Shown here in pieces: positions 29,486 through 39,329 of a DNA stretch of 64,000 nt. Source of the DNA: Cedecea neteri NBRC 105707 = ATCC 33855 (lineage in GTDB: Bacteria > Pseudomonadota > Gammaproteobacteria > Enterobacterales > Enterobacteriaceae); contig NZ_BCTL01000009.1 of the NCBI RefSeq assembly GCF_001571265.1, positions 1 to 64,000 of the forward strand, in the 5' to 3' direction. Position 1 is the first letter of the stretch. Each line of letters starts with the position of its first letter. A model generated the notes under the pieces. It made no database searches, was not told where the DNA came from, and saw only the letters and a program-made list of their open reading frames with translations. The translations under genes were made by a program, and so were the position numbers.

Positions 29486-30781
29486 ATGAAAAAGCTGTTT
29501 GTACAGTTTTATCTTCTGCTGTTTGTCTGCTTCCTGGTGATGACCATGCTGGTCGGGCTGGTGTATAAATTCACCGCCGAGCGTGCAGGCCGCCAGTCGC
29601 TGGATGATTTAATGAAAAGTTCTCTGTACCTGATGCGCAGTGAACTCCGCGAAATCCCGCCCCGGGACTGGAATAAAACCATCAACGATCTCGACCTGAA
29701 CCTCTCTTTCAAGCTCAATATTGAGCCGATGAGCAAGTTCAAACTCGATGACGTTGCCGCTCGCCATCTGCGTGAAGGCGAGATTGTGGCGCTGGACGAA
29801 GAATATACGTTTATACAGCGCATTCCGCGCAGCCACTACGTGTTGGCCGTCGGCCCGATTCCGTATCTGTTTTATCTGCACCAGATGCGTCTGCTGGATA
29901 TTGGTCTGATAGCATTTATTGCCATCTCGCTCGCTTTCCCGGTTTTTATCTGGATGCGGCCGCACTGGCAGGACATGCTCAAACTTGAAAGTGCCGCCCA
30001 GCGGTTTGGTAAAGGGCATCTTGATGAGCACATTCATTTTGATAACGCCTCAAGCTTTGAACGACTTGGCATTGCTTTTAACCAAATGGCCGATAACATC
30101 AACGCCCTGATTGCCAGTAAGAAACAGCTGATTGACGGGATTGCGCACGAGCTTCGCACCCCGCTCGTTCGTCTGCGTTATCGCCTTGAAATGAGCGACA
30201 ATCTTAGCGAAGAGGAGTCTCTGGCGCTCAATCGGGATATTGGCCAGTTAGAAGCGCTGATTGACGAGCTGCTGACCTACGCCCGCCTCGACCGGCCGCA
30301 GACTGAGCTTCATCTGGCGCACGTCAAATTTGCCAGCTGGATGGAAACGCATATTGCCGACGTTCAGCTTATTCACCGCCAGCGCAGGATTACGCTGGAG
30401 ACGGACACCATCACCGCCATTGACTATGGCGCGCTGGATCTACGTCTCATGGAACGCGTCACGGATAACCTGATCAATAACGCCCTGCGCTACAGCCAGC
30501 AGCAGTTGCGCATCAGCCTGTGGCGAGAAGACGATATTGCCCATCTACAGGTTGAAGATGACGGCCCCGGCATTCCCGAGGAAGAGCGAGCCCGAGTATT
30601 CGAACCCTTCGTTCGCCTTGATCCCAGTCGCGATCGAGCAACCGGTGGCTGCGGTCTTGGCCTGGCGATAGTTCACTCGATTGCCGTAGCGATGGGTGGA
30701 CACGTTACCATTGAAAGCAGCCCGCTGGGCGGCGCCAGCTTCCGTTTTTCGTGGCCGGTAAACACCACGTACCTCTCCTGA
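29486..30781 (+). CDS. rstB: Sensor histidine kinase RstB
   Basis: 431 residues. TM1 at about 8-30, periplasmic sensor to about 135, TM2 at about 136-155, HAMP (RFGKGHLDEHI...), dimerisation/phosphoacceptor motif GIAHELRTPLVRLRYRLEM (His near 222), N box LINNALRYS, G1 DDGPGIPEEER and G2 GGCGLGLAIV. It matches E. coli RstB throughout. It phosphorylates RstA. With rstA 680 bp upstream behind a terminator, it must have its own promoter in 29218-29485. No strong Shine-Dalgarno sequence is seen before the ATG. Confidence 0.96.
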   Translation: MKKLFVQFYLLLFVCFLVMTMLVGLVYKFTAERAGRQSLDDLMKSSLYLMRSELREIPPRDWNKTINDLDLNLSFKLNIEPMSKFKLDDVAARHLREGEIVALDEEYTFIQRIPRSHYVLAVGPIPYLFYLHQMRLLDIGLIAFIAISLAFPVFIWMRPHWQDMLKLESAAQRFGKGHLDEHIHFDNASSFERLGIAFNQMADNINALIASKKQLIDGIAHELRTPLVRLRYRLEMSDNLSEEESLALNRDIGQLEALIDELLTYARLDRPQTELHLAHVKFASWMETHIADVQLIHRQRRITLETDTITAIDYGALDLRLMERVTDNLINNALRYSQQQLRISLWREDDIAHLQVEDDGPGIPEEERARVFEPFVRLDPSRDRATGGCGLGLAIVHSIAVAMGGHVTIESSPLGGASFRFSWPVNTTYLS

Positions 30782-30786
30782 ACAGC

Positions 30787-30815
30787 AGGCCCGAACGTTC
30801 TGTCGGGCCTTTTTC
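30787..30815 (+). terminator. Rho-independent terminator of rstB
   Basis: AGGCCCGA (30787-30794) pairs with TCGGGCCT (30803-30810), followed by five T. It separates rstB from the tus promoter. Confidence 0.88.
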
Positions 30816-30870
30816 CCCCTATTGAACACAAACAACGCTATTGCTGATGTGATCTCCTGTTGCTAAAGTT

Positions 30871-30893
30871 AATTAGTATGTTGTAACTAAAGT
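30871..30893 (+). other. Replication fork-arrest site Ter (TerB-like)
   Basis: The 23-bp stretch matches E. coli TerB at 22 positions; the core AGTATGTTGTAACTAAAG (30875-30892) is exact. It lies immediately upstream of tus, overlapping its promoter/leader, so Tus binding should also repress tus. From the known polarity (G6 end non-permissive), forks moving toward higher coordinates should be arrested here. Confidence 0.92.
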
Positions 30894-30901
30894 GAGATGC
30901 T

Positions 30902-31831
30902 ATGCCGCGCTACGATCTTATTGAACGCTTAACGTCCACCTGCCGGGAACTGGAACAGCAGCTGGCGGTGCTCAGGGCACAGCTCGGCCAGCTCCGGCTG
31001 CTCAGCGGGCGCGTCTTTACGCTGCCGGAGATAGAAAAAAATAAAGAGCACGATCCGCTCTCTGCTATCGAAGTCACCCAGCGCGTCGGGCAGGAAGCGC
31101 ATCTGGCTGCGGTCGCCCACTTTACCCGGCTGTTTATTCAGCAACAGTCGGAAAAAACCAGCACCAAGGCCGCCGTGCGTTTGCCGGGCGTGCTCTGTTA
31201 TTCGGTTAACGAAGAGCAACACCAACAAATTTTCGAGCTCCTGGCACGCATCAACCGGCTGAAGCACTCGCTGGAGCATATCATCAGCGTTGAGTCAGAA
31301 CTCCCCTCCGCCCAGCGTTTTGAATGGGTTCACCACCATATCCCCGGCCTGCTCACCCTGAATGCCTACCGCGCCATCACCCTGCTTGAAACGCCGGACA
31401 CGGTACGTTTTGGCTGGGCTAATAAACAGATTGTTAAAAATCTTAGCCGCCAGCAAGTGCTCGAGATGTTAGAAAAAAGTCTGAAGGCCGGGCGGGCCGT
31501 GCCGCCGTGGACCAAAGAACAGTGGGCTGAACGCGTCGCGCAGGAAATCGATGATGTTCAACGGCTGCCTGAAAGCATACGGCTGAAGATCAAGCGGCCG
31601 GTCAAGGTCCAGCCCGTAGCGCGGGTGTGGTATCAGGCACAGCAGAAACAAGTGCAATATGCCTGCCCTTCTCCGCTGATAGTTTTGTGTAAGCAGGAAA
31701 GCGGCGAAACGCCACCCGACACGGGAGAACTGCTGAACTACGATGCCGAAAACATCCAGCACCGCCATAAGCCTAAAGCGCAGCCGCTGAGACTGGTCAT
31801 CCCGCGGCTGCACCTTTACTGCGAAGCGTAA
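30902..31831 (+). CDS. tus: DNA replication terminus site-binding protein Tus
   Basis: 309 residues, identical in length to E. coli Tus, which binds Ter sites as a monomer and blocks DnaB helicase in one orientation. Conserved blocks: [39 protein letters not shown] (containing the His that supports the C6 lock), [28 protein letters not shown] and [11 protein letters not shown]. Sequence divergence is moderate in the N-terminal helices. The Ter site ends 8 bp before the start codon. It is convergent with fumC, 3 bp apart. Confidence 0.96.
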   Translation: MPRYDLIERLTSTCRELEQQLAVLRAQLGQLRLLSGRVFTLPEIEKNKEHDPLSAIEVTQRVGQEAHLAAVAHFTRLFIQQQSEKTSTKAAVRLPGVLCYSVNEEQHQQIFELLARINRLKHSLEHIISVESELPSAQRFEWVHHHIPGLLTLNAYRAITLLETPDTVRFGWANKQIVKNLSRQQVLEMLEKSLKAGRAVPPWTKEQWAERVAQEIDDVQRLPESIRLKIKRPVKVQPVARVWYQAQQKQVQYACPSPLIVLCKQESGETPPDTGELLNYDAENIQHRHKPKAQPLRLVIPRLHLYCEA

Positions 31832-31834
31832 AAA

Positions 31835-33232
31835 TTACGACTTCATGCTGCCGACCATATCCTCAGGACGAACCCAGGCGTCGAACTCTTCTTCGGTCAG
31901 GTAACCGAGCTTGAGCGCCGATGCCTTGAGGGTCAGTCCCTCTTTGTGGGCTTTTTTGGCAATCTCTGCCGCTTTGTCATAGCCGATATGGGTGTTGAGC
32001 GCGGTCACCAGCATCAGAGACTCGTTCAGCAGCTGGCTGATGCGGTCGCGATTAGGCTCGATGCCCACCGCGCAATGCTCGTTGAAACTTTCCATGCCGT
32101 CAGCAAGCAGGCGAACGGACTGCAGGAAGTTATGGATAACCATCGGGCGATAAACGTTCAGCTCGAAGTTACCGGACGCGCCGCCGATGTTCACCGCCAC
32201 GTCGTTCCCCAGCACCTGGCAGCACAGCATGGTGACGGCTTCGCACTGGGTCGGGTTCACTTTGCCCGGCATGATGGAGCTGCCCGGCTCGTTCTCGGGA
32301 ATGGACAGCTCGCCAATGCCGCAGCGCGGGCCGGAAGCCAGCCAGCGAACGTCATTGGCAATTTTCATCATCGACGAAGCCAGGCCCTTCAGCGCGCCAT
32401 GCGCGTGGACCAGGGCATCGCACGTAGCCAGTGCCTCAAATTTGTTTGGCGCCGTGACGAACGGCTGCTTCGTGAAGTCAGCCAGCTCTTTTGCCACCCG
32501 AACGGCATACTCAGGATGGGTGTTCAGCCCGGTCCCCACCGCCGTACCGCCCAGCGCCAATTCCGCCAGGTGCGGCAGGCTATGGTCGATATGCTTCAGG
32601 TTATGCTCAAGCATCGCCACCCAGCCGGAGATCTCCTGGCCAAGCGTCAGCGGGGTGGCATCCTGCAGGTGAGTACGGCCGATTTTGACGATATCTTTAA
32701 AGGCATCCGCCTTTTGTGCCAGCGTTTGCTTAAGCACATTTAGCTGCGGCAGCAGATGCTCACGTACCGCGATAATGGCCGCCACGTGCATGGCGGTCGG
32801 GAAAACGTCGTTCGAACTCTGACTTTTGTTAACATCGTCGTTCGGGTGTACCAGTCGCTCCATCCCACGCACGCCACCCAGAATTTCACTGGCACGGTTC
32901 GCCAGCACTTCATTCATGTTCATGTTGCTTTGGGTGCCTGAGCCGGTCTGCCAGATAGCCAGCGGGAACTCACCGGGATGCTTCCCGGCCAGCACTTCAT
33001 CTGCGGCGGCGATAATGGCCGTGCCGCGCTCTGCGGGCAACAGGCCAAGATCAACGTTGACTTTCGCCGCCGCGCGCTTGGTGAGCGCCAGCGCCCGAAT
33101 CAGCTCGGTCGGCATTTTCTCGGTAGAGATGCGGAAGTGCTCAAGTGAACGCTGGGTCTGCGCGCCCCACAGTTTATCTGCAGGTACGTCGATCGGGCCC
33201 ATTGAGTCTTTTTCACTGCGACTGGATGTCAT
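31835..33232 (-). CDS. fumC: Class II fumarate hydratase FumC
   Basis: 465 residues from ATG 33232, which has AAGGAG at good spacing; the upstream ATG at 33265 overlaps the fumA terminator and was rejected. FumC is an iron-free, oxidation-stable homotetrameric fumarase. Signatures: [39 protein letters not shown] and the SS-loop [15 protein letters not shown]. It catalyses fumarate to malate in the TCA cycle, serving under iron limitation or oxidative stress. It follows fumA, with a terminator between. Confidence 0.97.
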   Translation of the reverse strand: MTSSRSEKDSMGPIDVPADKLWGAQTQRSLEHFRISTEKMPTELIRALALTKRAAAKVNVDLGLLPAERGTAIIAAADEVLAGKHPGEFPLAIWQTGSGTQSNMNMNEVLANRASEILGGVRGMERLVHPNDDVNKSQSSNDVFPTAMHVAAIIAVREHLLPQLNVLKQTLAQKADAFKDIVKIGRTHLQDATPLTLGQEISGWVAMLEHNLKHIDHSLPHLAELALGGTAVGTGLNTHPEYAVRVAKELADFTKQPFVTAPNKFEALATCDALVHAHGALKGLASSMMKIANDVRWLASGPRCGIGELSIPENEPGSSIMPGKVNPTQCEAVTMLCCQVLGNDVAVNIGGASGNFELNVYRPMVIHNFLQSVRLLADGMESFNEHCAVGIEPNRDRISQLLNESLMLVTALNTHIGYDKAAEIAKKAHKEGLTLKASALKLGYLTEEEFDAWVRPEDMVGSMKS

Positions 33233-33250
33233 GCCTTTCTCCTTTGCGAT

Positions 33251-33280
33251 AAAAAAAGCCGCCACTATGGGCGGCGGCTT
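33251..33280 (-). terminator. Terminator between fumA and fumC
   Basis: AAGCCGCC (33256-33263) pairs with GGCGGCTT (33273-33280); on the minus strand a run of seven T follows. It ends 5 bp from the fumA stop and 19 bp before the fumC start, so fumC depends on its own promoter or readthrough. Confidence 0.82.
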
Positions 33281-33285
33281 GAGTA

Positions 33286-34932
33286 TTACTTAACGCATCG
33301 AGAGCACTGTGAGGCCTGAATTTTCTGGAAGAAGTCGTTGCCTTTGTCATCCACCAGGATGAACGCCGGGAAATCTTCCACTTCAATTTTCCAGATGGCT
33401 TCCATACCCAGTTCAGGGTACTCCACACACTCCAGGCTCTTGATGCTGTTTTGCGCCAGCACGGCAGCCGGGCCGCCGATGCTGCCGAGGTAGAACCCAC
33501 CGTGTTTGTGGCAGGCGTCCGTCACCTGCTGGCTGCGGTTACCTTTTGCCAACATGATCATGCTGCCGCCGTTGGCCTGCAGCTGATCCACGTAGGAATC
33601 CATACGGCCCGCAGTCGTCGGCCCTAAGGAGCCGGAAGCGTAACCGTCCGGCGTTTTGGCCGGGCCTGCGTAATAAATCGGGTGGTCTTTCACGTACTGC
33701 GGCAGATCTTCGCCGTTATCGAGACGTTCTTTGAGTTTAGCGTGAGCGATATCACGCGCCACAATAATGGTGCCGGTTAACGACAGACGGGTGGACACAG
33801 GGAAGTCAGACAGCTGGGCGAGGATCTCTTTCATCGGGCGGTTCAGGTTCACCTTCACGGCTTCCCCCTCACCCGCCTGACGCAGTTCTTCCGGGATGTA
33901 CTTGCCCGGGTTGTGCTCCAGCTTCTCAAGCCAGATGCCGTCTTTGTTGATTTTTGCCTTGATGTTGCGGTCCGCAGAGCAGGACACGCCCATCCCGACC
34001 GGGCAGGATGCACCGTGGCGCGGCAGACGAACGACGCGGATGTCATGGGCGAAGTATTTGCCGCCGAACTGCGCGCCCAGGCCAAGATTCTGCGCTTCTT
34101 TGAGCAGTTCTTCTTCCAGCTGCACGTCGCGGAACGCCTGGCCGTATTCGTTACCTTCGGTCGGCAGGCCGTCGTAGTACTTGGTTGACGCCAGCTTCAC
34201 GGTTTTCAGCGTGGCCTCGGCAGACGTCCCGCCAATAACAAACGCCACGTGATACGGCGGGCAGGCCGCAGTGCCGAGCGTGCGCATTTTTTCAACCAGG
34301 TAATCTTTCAGCTTCGCCGGGGTGATCAGCGCTTTGGTTTCCTGGTAGAGATAAGTTTTGTTGGCAGAGCCGCCGCCTTTGGCGATGCACAGGAACTTAT
34401 ATTCGTCGCCGTCCACGCTGTAGAGATCAATTTGCGCTGGCAGGTTGGTGCCGGTGTTCACCTCTTTGTACATATCCAGCGCGGCGTTCTGGGAGTAGCG
34501 CAGGTTATCTTCAATAAAGGTGTTGTAGACGCCGCGAGACAGCGCTTCTTCGTCGCCGCCACCGGTCCAGACGCGCTGGCCTTTTTTACCCATGATGATG
34601 GCTGTGCCGGTGTCCTGGCAGGTCGGCAGAATGCCCTTGGCGGCAATGTCTGAGTTACGCAGGAACTGCAGCGCAACGTATTTATCGTTCTCGCTGGCTT
34701 CCGGGTCGCTCAGAATGTCCGCCACCTGCTGTTGATGCGCCGGGCGCAGCATAAACGAAGCGTCGTGGAAGGCATGCTGGGCCAGCAGCGTCAGGGCCTG
34801 AGGGTCAACCTTGAGGATTTGCTGGCCGTCAAACTCGGCGACGGAAACATAGTCGGAGCTCAGGAGGTAATATTCGGTCGGGTCTTTCTGGAGCGGGAAA
34901 GGCTCCTGGTAATGGAAGGGTTTATTCGACAT
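33286..34932 (-). CDS. fumA: Class I fumarate hydratase FumA ([4Fe-4S])
   Basis: 548 residues, same length as E. coli FumA. Cluster-ligand cysteines are plausible in [10 protein letters not shown] (about 105), GTAACPPYH (about 224) and GVSCSADRN (about 318). Other signatures: [17 protein letters not shown] and [17 protein letters not shown]. It is the main aerobic fumarase under iron sufficiency. The two cysteines near the C terminus ([10 protein letters not shown]) are outside the catalytic cluster. Divergent from manA. Confidence 0.97.
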   Translation of the reverse strand: MSNKPFHYQEPFPLQKDPTEYYLLSSDYVSVAEFDGQQILKVDPQALTLLAQHAFHDASFMLRPAHQQQVADILSDPEASENDKYVALQFLRNSDIAAKGILPTCQDTGTAIIMGKKGQRVWTGGGDEEALSRGVYNTFIEDNLRYSQNAALDMYKEVNTGTNLPAQIDLYSVDGDEYKFLCIAKGGGSANKTYLYQETKALITPAKLKDYLVEKMRTLGTAACPPYHVAFVIGGTSAEATLKTVKLASTKYYDGLPTEGNEYGQAFRDVQLEEELLKEAQNLGLGAQFGGKYFAHDIRVVRLPRHGASCPVGMGVSCSADRNIKAKINKDGIWLEKLEHNPGKYIPEELRQAGEGEAVKVNLNRPMKEILAQLSDFPVSTRLSLTGTIIVARDIAHAKLKERLDNGEDLPQYVKDHPIYYAGPAKTPDGYASGSLGPTTAGRMDSYVDQLQANGGSMIMLAKGNRSQQVTDACHKHGGFYLGSIGGPAAVLAQNSIKSLECVEYPELGMEAIWKIEVEDFPAFILVDDKGNDFFQKIQASQCSRCVK

Positions 34933-35138
34933 ATTTCTCTCACTTGCGACAACAGTAACGTTAATTTTTTTATTTCAGCGCAGGATCTTACGCTGCGTTC
35001 CAAAAACAAGTCATAACATGCTACACAATTTTTTAACAGAAACTGAGACTAATACGACTTTTTGTTGCCCTGGTTACTTCACGGCGGATAATTGGTTTAA
35101 TAACTGAAACTTCGACTCAATGATGACAGGGACCTGAG

Positions 35139-36314
35139 ATGCAAAAATTGATCAATGCGGTACAAAATTATGCCTGGGGAAGTGAAACGGCGTTAACAGA
35201 ACTGTACGGCATCGCCAACCCGCAGCATAAGCCCATGGCCGAACTGTGGATGGGCGCTCACCCAAAGAGTAGCTCAAAAGTGCTCGATGCTAACGGGCAA
35301 CAGCACACATTGCGTGATGTGATTGACGCAGACCAGCCTGCGCTGCTGGGGAAAGCGGTTGCCGAGCGTTTTGGCGAGCTGCCTTTCCTGTTCAAAGTGC
35401 TTTGCGCCGCCCAGCCGCTCTCGATTCAGGTTCACCCTAATAAAAAAGCCTCTGAAATCGGCTTTGCTAAAGAAAACGCCGCTGGTATTCCGTTAGATGC
35501 CGCAGAACGTAACTACAAAGATCCTAACCACAAACCTGAACTGGTCTTTGCCCTAACGCCGTTCCTCGCAATGAATGCCTTCCGCGAGTTCTCTGACATT
35601 GTGTCGTTGCTGCAGCCGGTTTCCGGCGCGCACCCGCTGATTGCTCATTTCCTGCAGAAACCTGGGGCAGAAAGCCTGGCGCAGCTGTTTGCCGGTCTGC
35701 TTAACATGCAGGGCGAGGAAAAATCCCTGGCGCTTGGCGTACTGAAAGCGGCCCTGAATAACCAGCAGGGCGAGCCGTGGGAAACCATTCGCGTGATTTC
35801 CGAGTTCTACCCGGACGACAGCGGCCTCTTCTCCCCGCTGCTGCTGAACGTGGTTAAGCTTGAGCCCGGTGAAGCGATGTTCCTGTTCGCCGAAACACCA
35901 CATGCCTATCTGAACGGCGTAGCGCTGGAAGTCATGGCCAACTCTGACAACGTCCTGCGCGCCGGATTAACGCCGAAATACATTGATATTCCGGAACTGG
36001 TCGCCAACGTTAAATTTGAGCCAAAACCCGCTAACCAGCTGCTGACGCAGCCGCAGAAAAACGGCAGCGAACTGGACTTCCCGATTCCTGTCGATGACTT
36101 TGCCTTTTCCCTGCACGACCTGAGCACGCAAGAAGCCACGCTGGCGCAGCAAAGCGCGGCCATTGTGTTCTGCGTTGAAGGTGAAGCCGTGCTAACCAAA
36201 GACGCCCAGCGTCTGGTGTTGAAGCCGGGTGAGTCTGCGTTTATTAGCGCCGCCGAGTCGCCGATTGCCGTCAGCGGCGTTGGCCGGGTAGCACGAGTGT
36301 TTAATAAACTTTAA
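35139..36314 (+). CDS. manA: Mannose-6-phosphate isomerase ManA
   Basis: 391 residues, type I phosphomannose isomerase, interconverting mannose-6-P and fructose-6-P for mannose use and GDP-mannose synthesis. Zinc-site region QVHPNKKASE (about residue 100) with KPEL (about 133), and the catalytic AETPHAYLNGVALEVMANSDNVLRAGLTPK, here quoted only in part as ETPHAYLNG and NVLRAGLTPK. RBS GGGACC/TGAG precedes the ATG. Position after fumAC matches E. coli. Downstream is an unusual array of hairpins. Confidence 0.97.
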   Translation: MQKLINAVQNYAWGSETALTELYGIANPQHKPMAELWMGAHPKSSSKVLDANGQQHTLRDVIDADQPALLGKAVAERFGELPFLFKVLCAAQPLSIQVHPNKKASEIGFAKENAAGIPLDAAERNYKDPNHKPELVFALTPFLAMNAFREFSDIVSLLQPVSGAHPLIAHFLQKPGAESLAQLFAGLLNMQGEEKSLALGVLKAALNNQQGEPWETIRVISEFYPDDSGLFSPLLLNVVKLEPGEAMFLFAETPHAYLNGVALEVMANSDNVLRAGLTPKYIDIPELVANVKFEPKPANQLLTQPQKNGSELDFPIPVDDFAFSLHDLSTQEATLAQQSAAIVFCVEGEAVLTKDAQRLVLKPGESAFISAAESPIAVSGVGRVARVFNKL

Positions 36315-36364
36315 CTTACTGATCTTTTTAGCGCGTATTGCTAAGCTAGTAAGCATGTTGACGA

Positions 36365-36549
36365 AAACGCCTGTTATCAGGCGTTTCAAACGACTAACAA
36401 ACCTCTGGCGAGAGAAGAGAGACCAGACGGTTCGTTAAAAAACTGGAAAATCAATTCATTGATTTTCGGCTGATAACCACAAAGAGGGAAAAACCACGCT
36501 TTTTCCCTCTTTGTCAGCAATCTAAGACGCCTGTTATCAGGCGTTTTTC
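36365..36549 (+). repeat. Array of four perfect hairpins between manA and ydgA, with a duplicated terminator
   Basis: Hairpin 1: AAACGCCTG/CAGGCGTTT (36365-36386). Hairpin 2: 10-2-10 palindrome GAAAATCAAT/ATTGATTTTC (36446-36467). Hairpin 3: 14-6-14 palindrome CAAAGAGGGAAAAA/TTTTTCCCTCTTTG (36480-36513). Hairpin 4: ACGCCTG/CAGGCGT plus T5 (36527-36549), a good terminator. Hairpins 1 and 4 share an identical 20-nt sequence. The region may end manA, host a small RNA finishing at 36549, or be a duplicated terminator. Confidence 0.6.
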
Positions 36550-36599
36550 TTTCGCCCGGTGGGGGACGGCTGCCGGCTTCTATACATGGAAATGACACG

Positions 36600-38183
36600 A
36601 TGAAAAAATCTCTGGTTGCGGTTGGGGTAATTGTTGCGCTGGGCGTGGTATGGACCGGCGGAGCCTGGTTTACAGGTAAACAGCTCGAAGGCCGTATGGC
36701 CGAAATGATTGATAACGCCAATGCTGAAATCAAAAGCTCAGCGCCGGAATCAGGCCTGGTCCTCAGCTATCAGGACTACAAACGTGGGCTTTTCCACAGT
36801 ACGGTACAGCTGGTTATTAAGCAGGTAGCCGGAACGAAAAATGCCCTGCTCACACCGGAACAAAGCGTGTTGTTCAACGAAACCATCGATCATGGTCCTT
36901 TCCCGTTCGCCCAGTTGAAGAAATTCAACCTGATCCCGAGCATGGCGTCGATCCACACCGAACTGGTGAATAACGATGTGACCAAACATCTTTTCACGCT
37001 GACCAAAGATAAGCCCCTCATCGGCGTCGAAACCCGCGTCGGCTACAGTGGCGCAACCTCTTCCGACATTGCGCTGGCGGCCATTGACGCCACCGAGGGT
37101 GAAGACAAGTTCAGCTTCAGCGGCGGCAAGTTTACCGCCGATGTTGACGGCGCGGGCAATGAAATCGCCCTTTCCGGCTCGGCCGACAGCGGCCTTGTGA
37201 ACACCGTGAACGAATACGGCCAGCGCGTACAGCTCTCTTTCAACGGGATCAAAACCGACGGCGACAGCAAACGCAGCCTGTTTGACCAGCGCGTAGGCTC
37301 GCAGAAGGCGACCATCGATAAGCTGTCCATGGTCGTGGACGGCAAAGAAATTGCCGTTGTGGAAGGCTTTAACCTGAACGCAAAATCTGACGTACAGGAC
37401 GATAAAAAGCACTTTACCGGCCAGTTCGACTACAGCCTGGACGCGCTGAAAGTACAGAACCAGAATATGGGCAGCGGCAAGCTGACGCTTAAGCTTGGCA
37501 ATATTGATGCCGCCGCGCTGCGCGAGTTTACTCAGAAATACAACGCTGGCGTACAGCAGCTGATGGCCGACCCGGCGCTGCAGCAAAACCCTGAACTCTA
37601 CCAGCAAAAATCCGTGGAGTTGATTAGCGCTAACCTGCCGCTGCTGCTGAAGGGTAATCCAACCATTACCGTCGCGCCGCTAAGCTGGAAGAACGCGAAA
37701 GGTGAATCAACCTTTAACCTGTCGCTGTTCATGAAAGATCCGCAGGGCGCCACCGGCCCGGCCAACACGCCGGAAGAACAGCTGGATCGCTATGTGAAAT
37801 CTCTCGACGCGAAGCTGGTTATCCCGATGCCGATGGCCACAGGGCTGATGTCCCAGGTGGCGCAGCTGGAAGGCTACAGCCCGGAAGAGTCAGACAAACT
37901 CGCCAGCCAGCAGATCAAAGGCCTGGCCGCGATGGGCCAGATGTTCCGCGTCACCAAGGTCGACGGCGATAACATCACCACCAGCCTGCAGTACGGCAGC
38001 GGGAAAGCCTCTCTGAACGGCGAGCAGATGTCGCTGGGTGAGCTGTTCAGCATGTTCGCCCTGCCGGCAGGCATGGGCGGCCCGGCGCTGCAGGATAACG
38101 ACAGCGATGCCGTACCGCAGCCACAGGACGAAGCGCCGGGAGATGATGTTTCTCCGGACGCCGACCCGGCACCTCAGCAGTAA
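36600..38183 (+). CDS. ydgA: YdgA-like DUF945 family protein
   Basis: 527 residues, slightly longer than E. coli YdgA (about 502). The N-terminal hydrophobic segment KKSLVAVGVIVALGVVWTGGAW anchors it to the inner membrane or is an uncleaved signal, leaving a large periplasmic domain. Shared blocks: DHGPFPFAQLKKFNLIPSMASIHT, RIGYSG-type GYSGATSSDI, SLDAKLVIPMP. The extra length is a Gln/Asp/Pro-rich tail (residues ~495-527). DUF945 proteins have no settled function; homologues are linked to motility and envelope phenotypes. Confidence 0.93.
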   Translation: MKKSLVAVGVIVALGVVWTGGAWFTGKQLEGRMAEMIDNANAEIKSSAPESGLVLSYQDYKRGLFHSTVQLVIKQVAGTKNALLTPEQSVLFNETIDHGPFPFAQLKKFNLIPSMASIHTELVNNDVTKHLFTLTKDKPLIGVETRVGYSGATSSDIALAAIDATEGEDKFSFSGGKFTADVDGAGNEIALSGSADSGLVNTVNEYGQRVQLSFNGIKTDGDSKRSLFDQRVGSQKATIDKLSMVVDGKEIAVVEGFNLNAKSDVQDDKKHFTGQFDYSLDALKVQNQNMGSGKLTLKLGNIDAAALREFTQKYNAGVQQLMADPALQQNPELYQQKSVELISANLPLLLKGNPTITVAPLSWKNAKGESTFNLSLFMKDPQGATGPANTPEEQLDRYVKSLDAKLVIPMPMATGLMSQVAQLEGYSPEESDKLASQQIKGLAAMGQMFRVTKVDGDNITTSLQYGSGKASLNGEQMSLGELFSMFALPAGMGGPALQDNDSDAVPQPQDEAPGDDVSPDADPAPQQ

Positions 38184-38233
38184 GCCAAATAGCCACTTAA
38201 TACCCTTCAGTTAAAGGGTCGGCGTAAAACATT

Positions 38234-38264
38234 AGCCTCATCAATACGCAGATGAGGCTTTTTT
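38234..38264 (+). terminator. Rho-independent terminator of ydgA
   Basis: AGCCTCATC (38234-38242) pairs with GATGAGGCT (38251-38259), followed by six T. Confidence 0.9.
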
Positions 38265-38720
38265 ATGCCTTTATTTCTTCCCCGGTTAAATCGACACATT
38301 ATTTCCCGGCAGCCTATCAATGATGATTTATTTTCAATACAACGGTGAATGACTGATGCAGCGACCAGTAAAATAGGCTGAGTAAAAACGCATTTATTCA
38401 TAACCCCGCCGTGAAAAATACAGCAACCATTAAAATAACGATTTATAAGCCAAGAAAAACCACCCTCTTATAAAATATAAATACCCCACCCAGAAGCACT
38501 GCATTGACAGCGATCAACACATCTGCAAATAAACACTTCTTTAACAATGCAATTAATCTTAATTCCTTTTTCAAAATTTTAATTAAACATATTTTAATCA
38601 GTTTTTGCTGAGGATTCGCGAATAATGTGCCAGCGAAATCAAGCTTTCATGTTTGACGCTTGCACTCAAAATCTACCGCGCACCATTACGCTATACATAA
38701 CGAACCATAGGGGTTTTACG
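38265..38720. other. AT-rich 456-bp region upstream of the secreted paralogues
   Basis: Strikingly AT-rich compared with flanking genes, with long A/T runs at 38470-38600. No gene with a credible start was found; the ATG at 38625 lies in frame with the next gene but precedes a non-signal-like stretch and was not used. It probably carries the promoter of the pair at 38721-39869 and marks the edge of an acquired segment. Confidence 0.5.
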
Positions 38721-39287
38721 ATGAATAAAAAAATTGCCACATTTTGCCTGCTTGCCGCAGGGGCAGCATTTACGTCAGGAGTTTTTGCCGAACCAAAATT
38801 TATTGACGAGGATGTTTTTTCAATTGATGTTACACCTACGGTAATCAAAACCAGCACGCTGGCGATGAACGTCACTAATGAATTTACCTCAGACGGGGAT
38901 ATCGGGCCTAATCAACGCTTATTTACGCTCAACGTTAGCACAACCCCGGAAACCAGCGTTGTTGTAGCAGCTGAGAATCCCACCAATGACTATAGGGGAA
39001 CCCAATTGAGACCTGACGGATGGGTAGCTAGTAAGAATTTGAATGGAGGTGGCTCGGGTATTTCTGGCTATATTTCTGACGAATATAAAGGCAAACTGAC
39101 TACCTCACCGGAATATTTCCCGGAAAATGCATTAAATGTCCCCGGAAATTCAGCAGCGATACTCTTAAAGGGAACGGAGTCCTACACTATTGATGTGACG
39201 ACTGACTCAACATATGGAACGGATGGTAAACACAACCCCCCAGGAGAGTACATTTTTAATTTTATTGCACAAGCATATACAGAATAA
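38721..39287 (+). CDS. Secreted pilin-like protein A, unknown function
   Basis: 188 residues from ATG 38721, the start that gives a clean signal peptide (MNKKIATFCLLAAGAAFTSG, cleavage near VFA|EP). No cysteine is left in the mature part. It ends PGEYIFNFIAQAYTE, almost the same as the next gene. The pattern of alternating hydrophobic residues and the beta-strand-like C terminus resembles pilin or adhesin subunits, but no chaperone or usher is nearby. Base composition is lower in G+C than neighbours, suggesting transfer. I do not recognise a named family. Confidence 0.75.
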   Translation: MNKKIATFCLLAAGAAFTSGVFAEPKFIDEDVFSIDVTPTVIKTSTLAMNVTNEFTSDGDIGPNQRLFTLNVSTTPETSVVVAAENPTNDYRGTQLRPDGWVASKNLNGGGSGISGYISDEYKGKLTTSPEYFPENALNVPGNSAAILLKGTESYTIDVTTDSTYGTDGKHNPPGEYIFNFIAQAYTE

Positions 39288-39329
39288 CCTCCTCCGACAT
39301 TCGTCAGAATTTAAATTTTAGGTGATATT

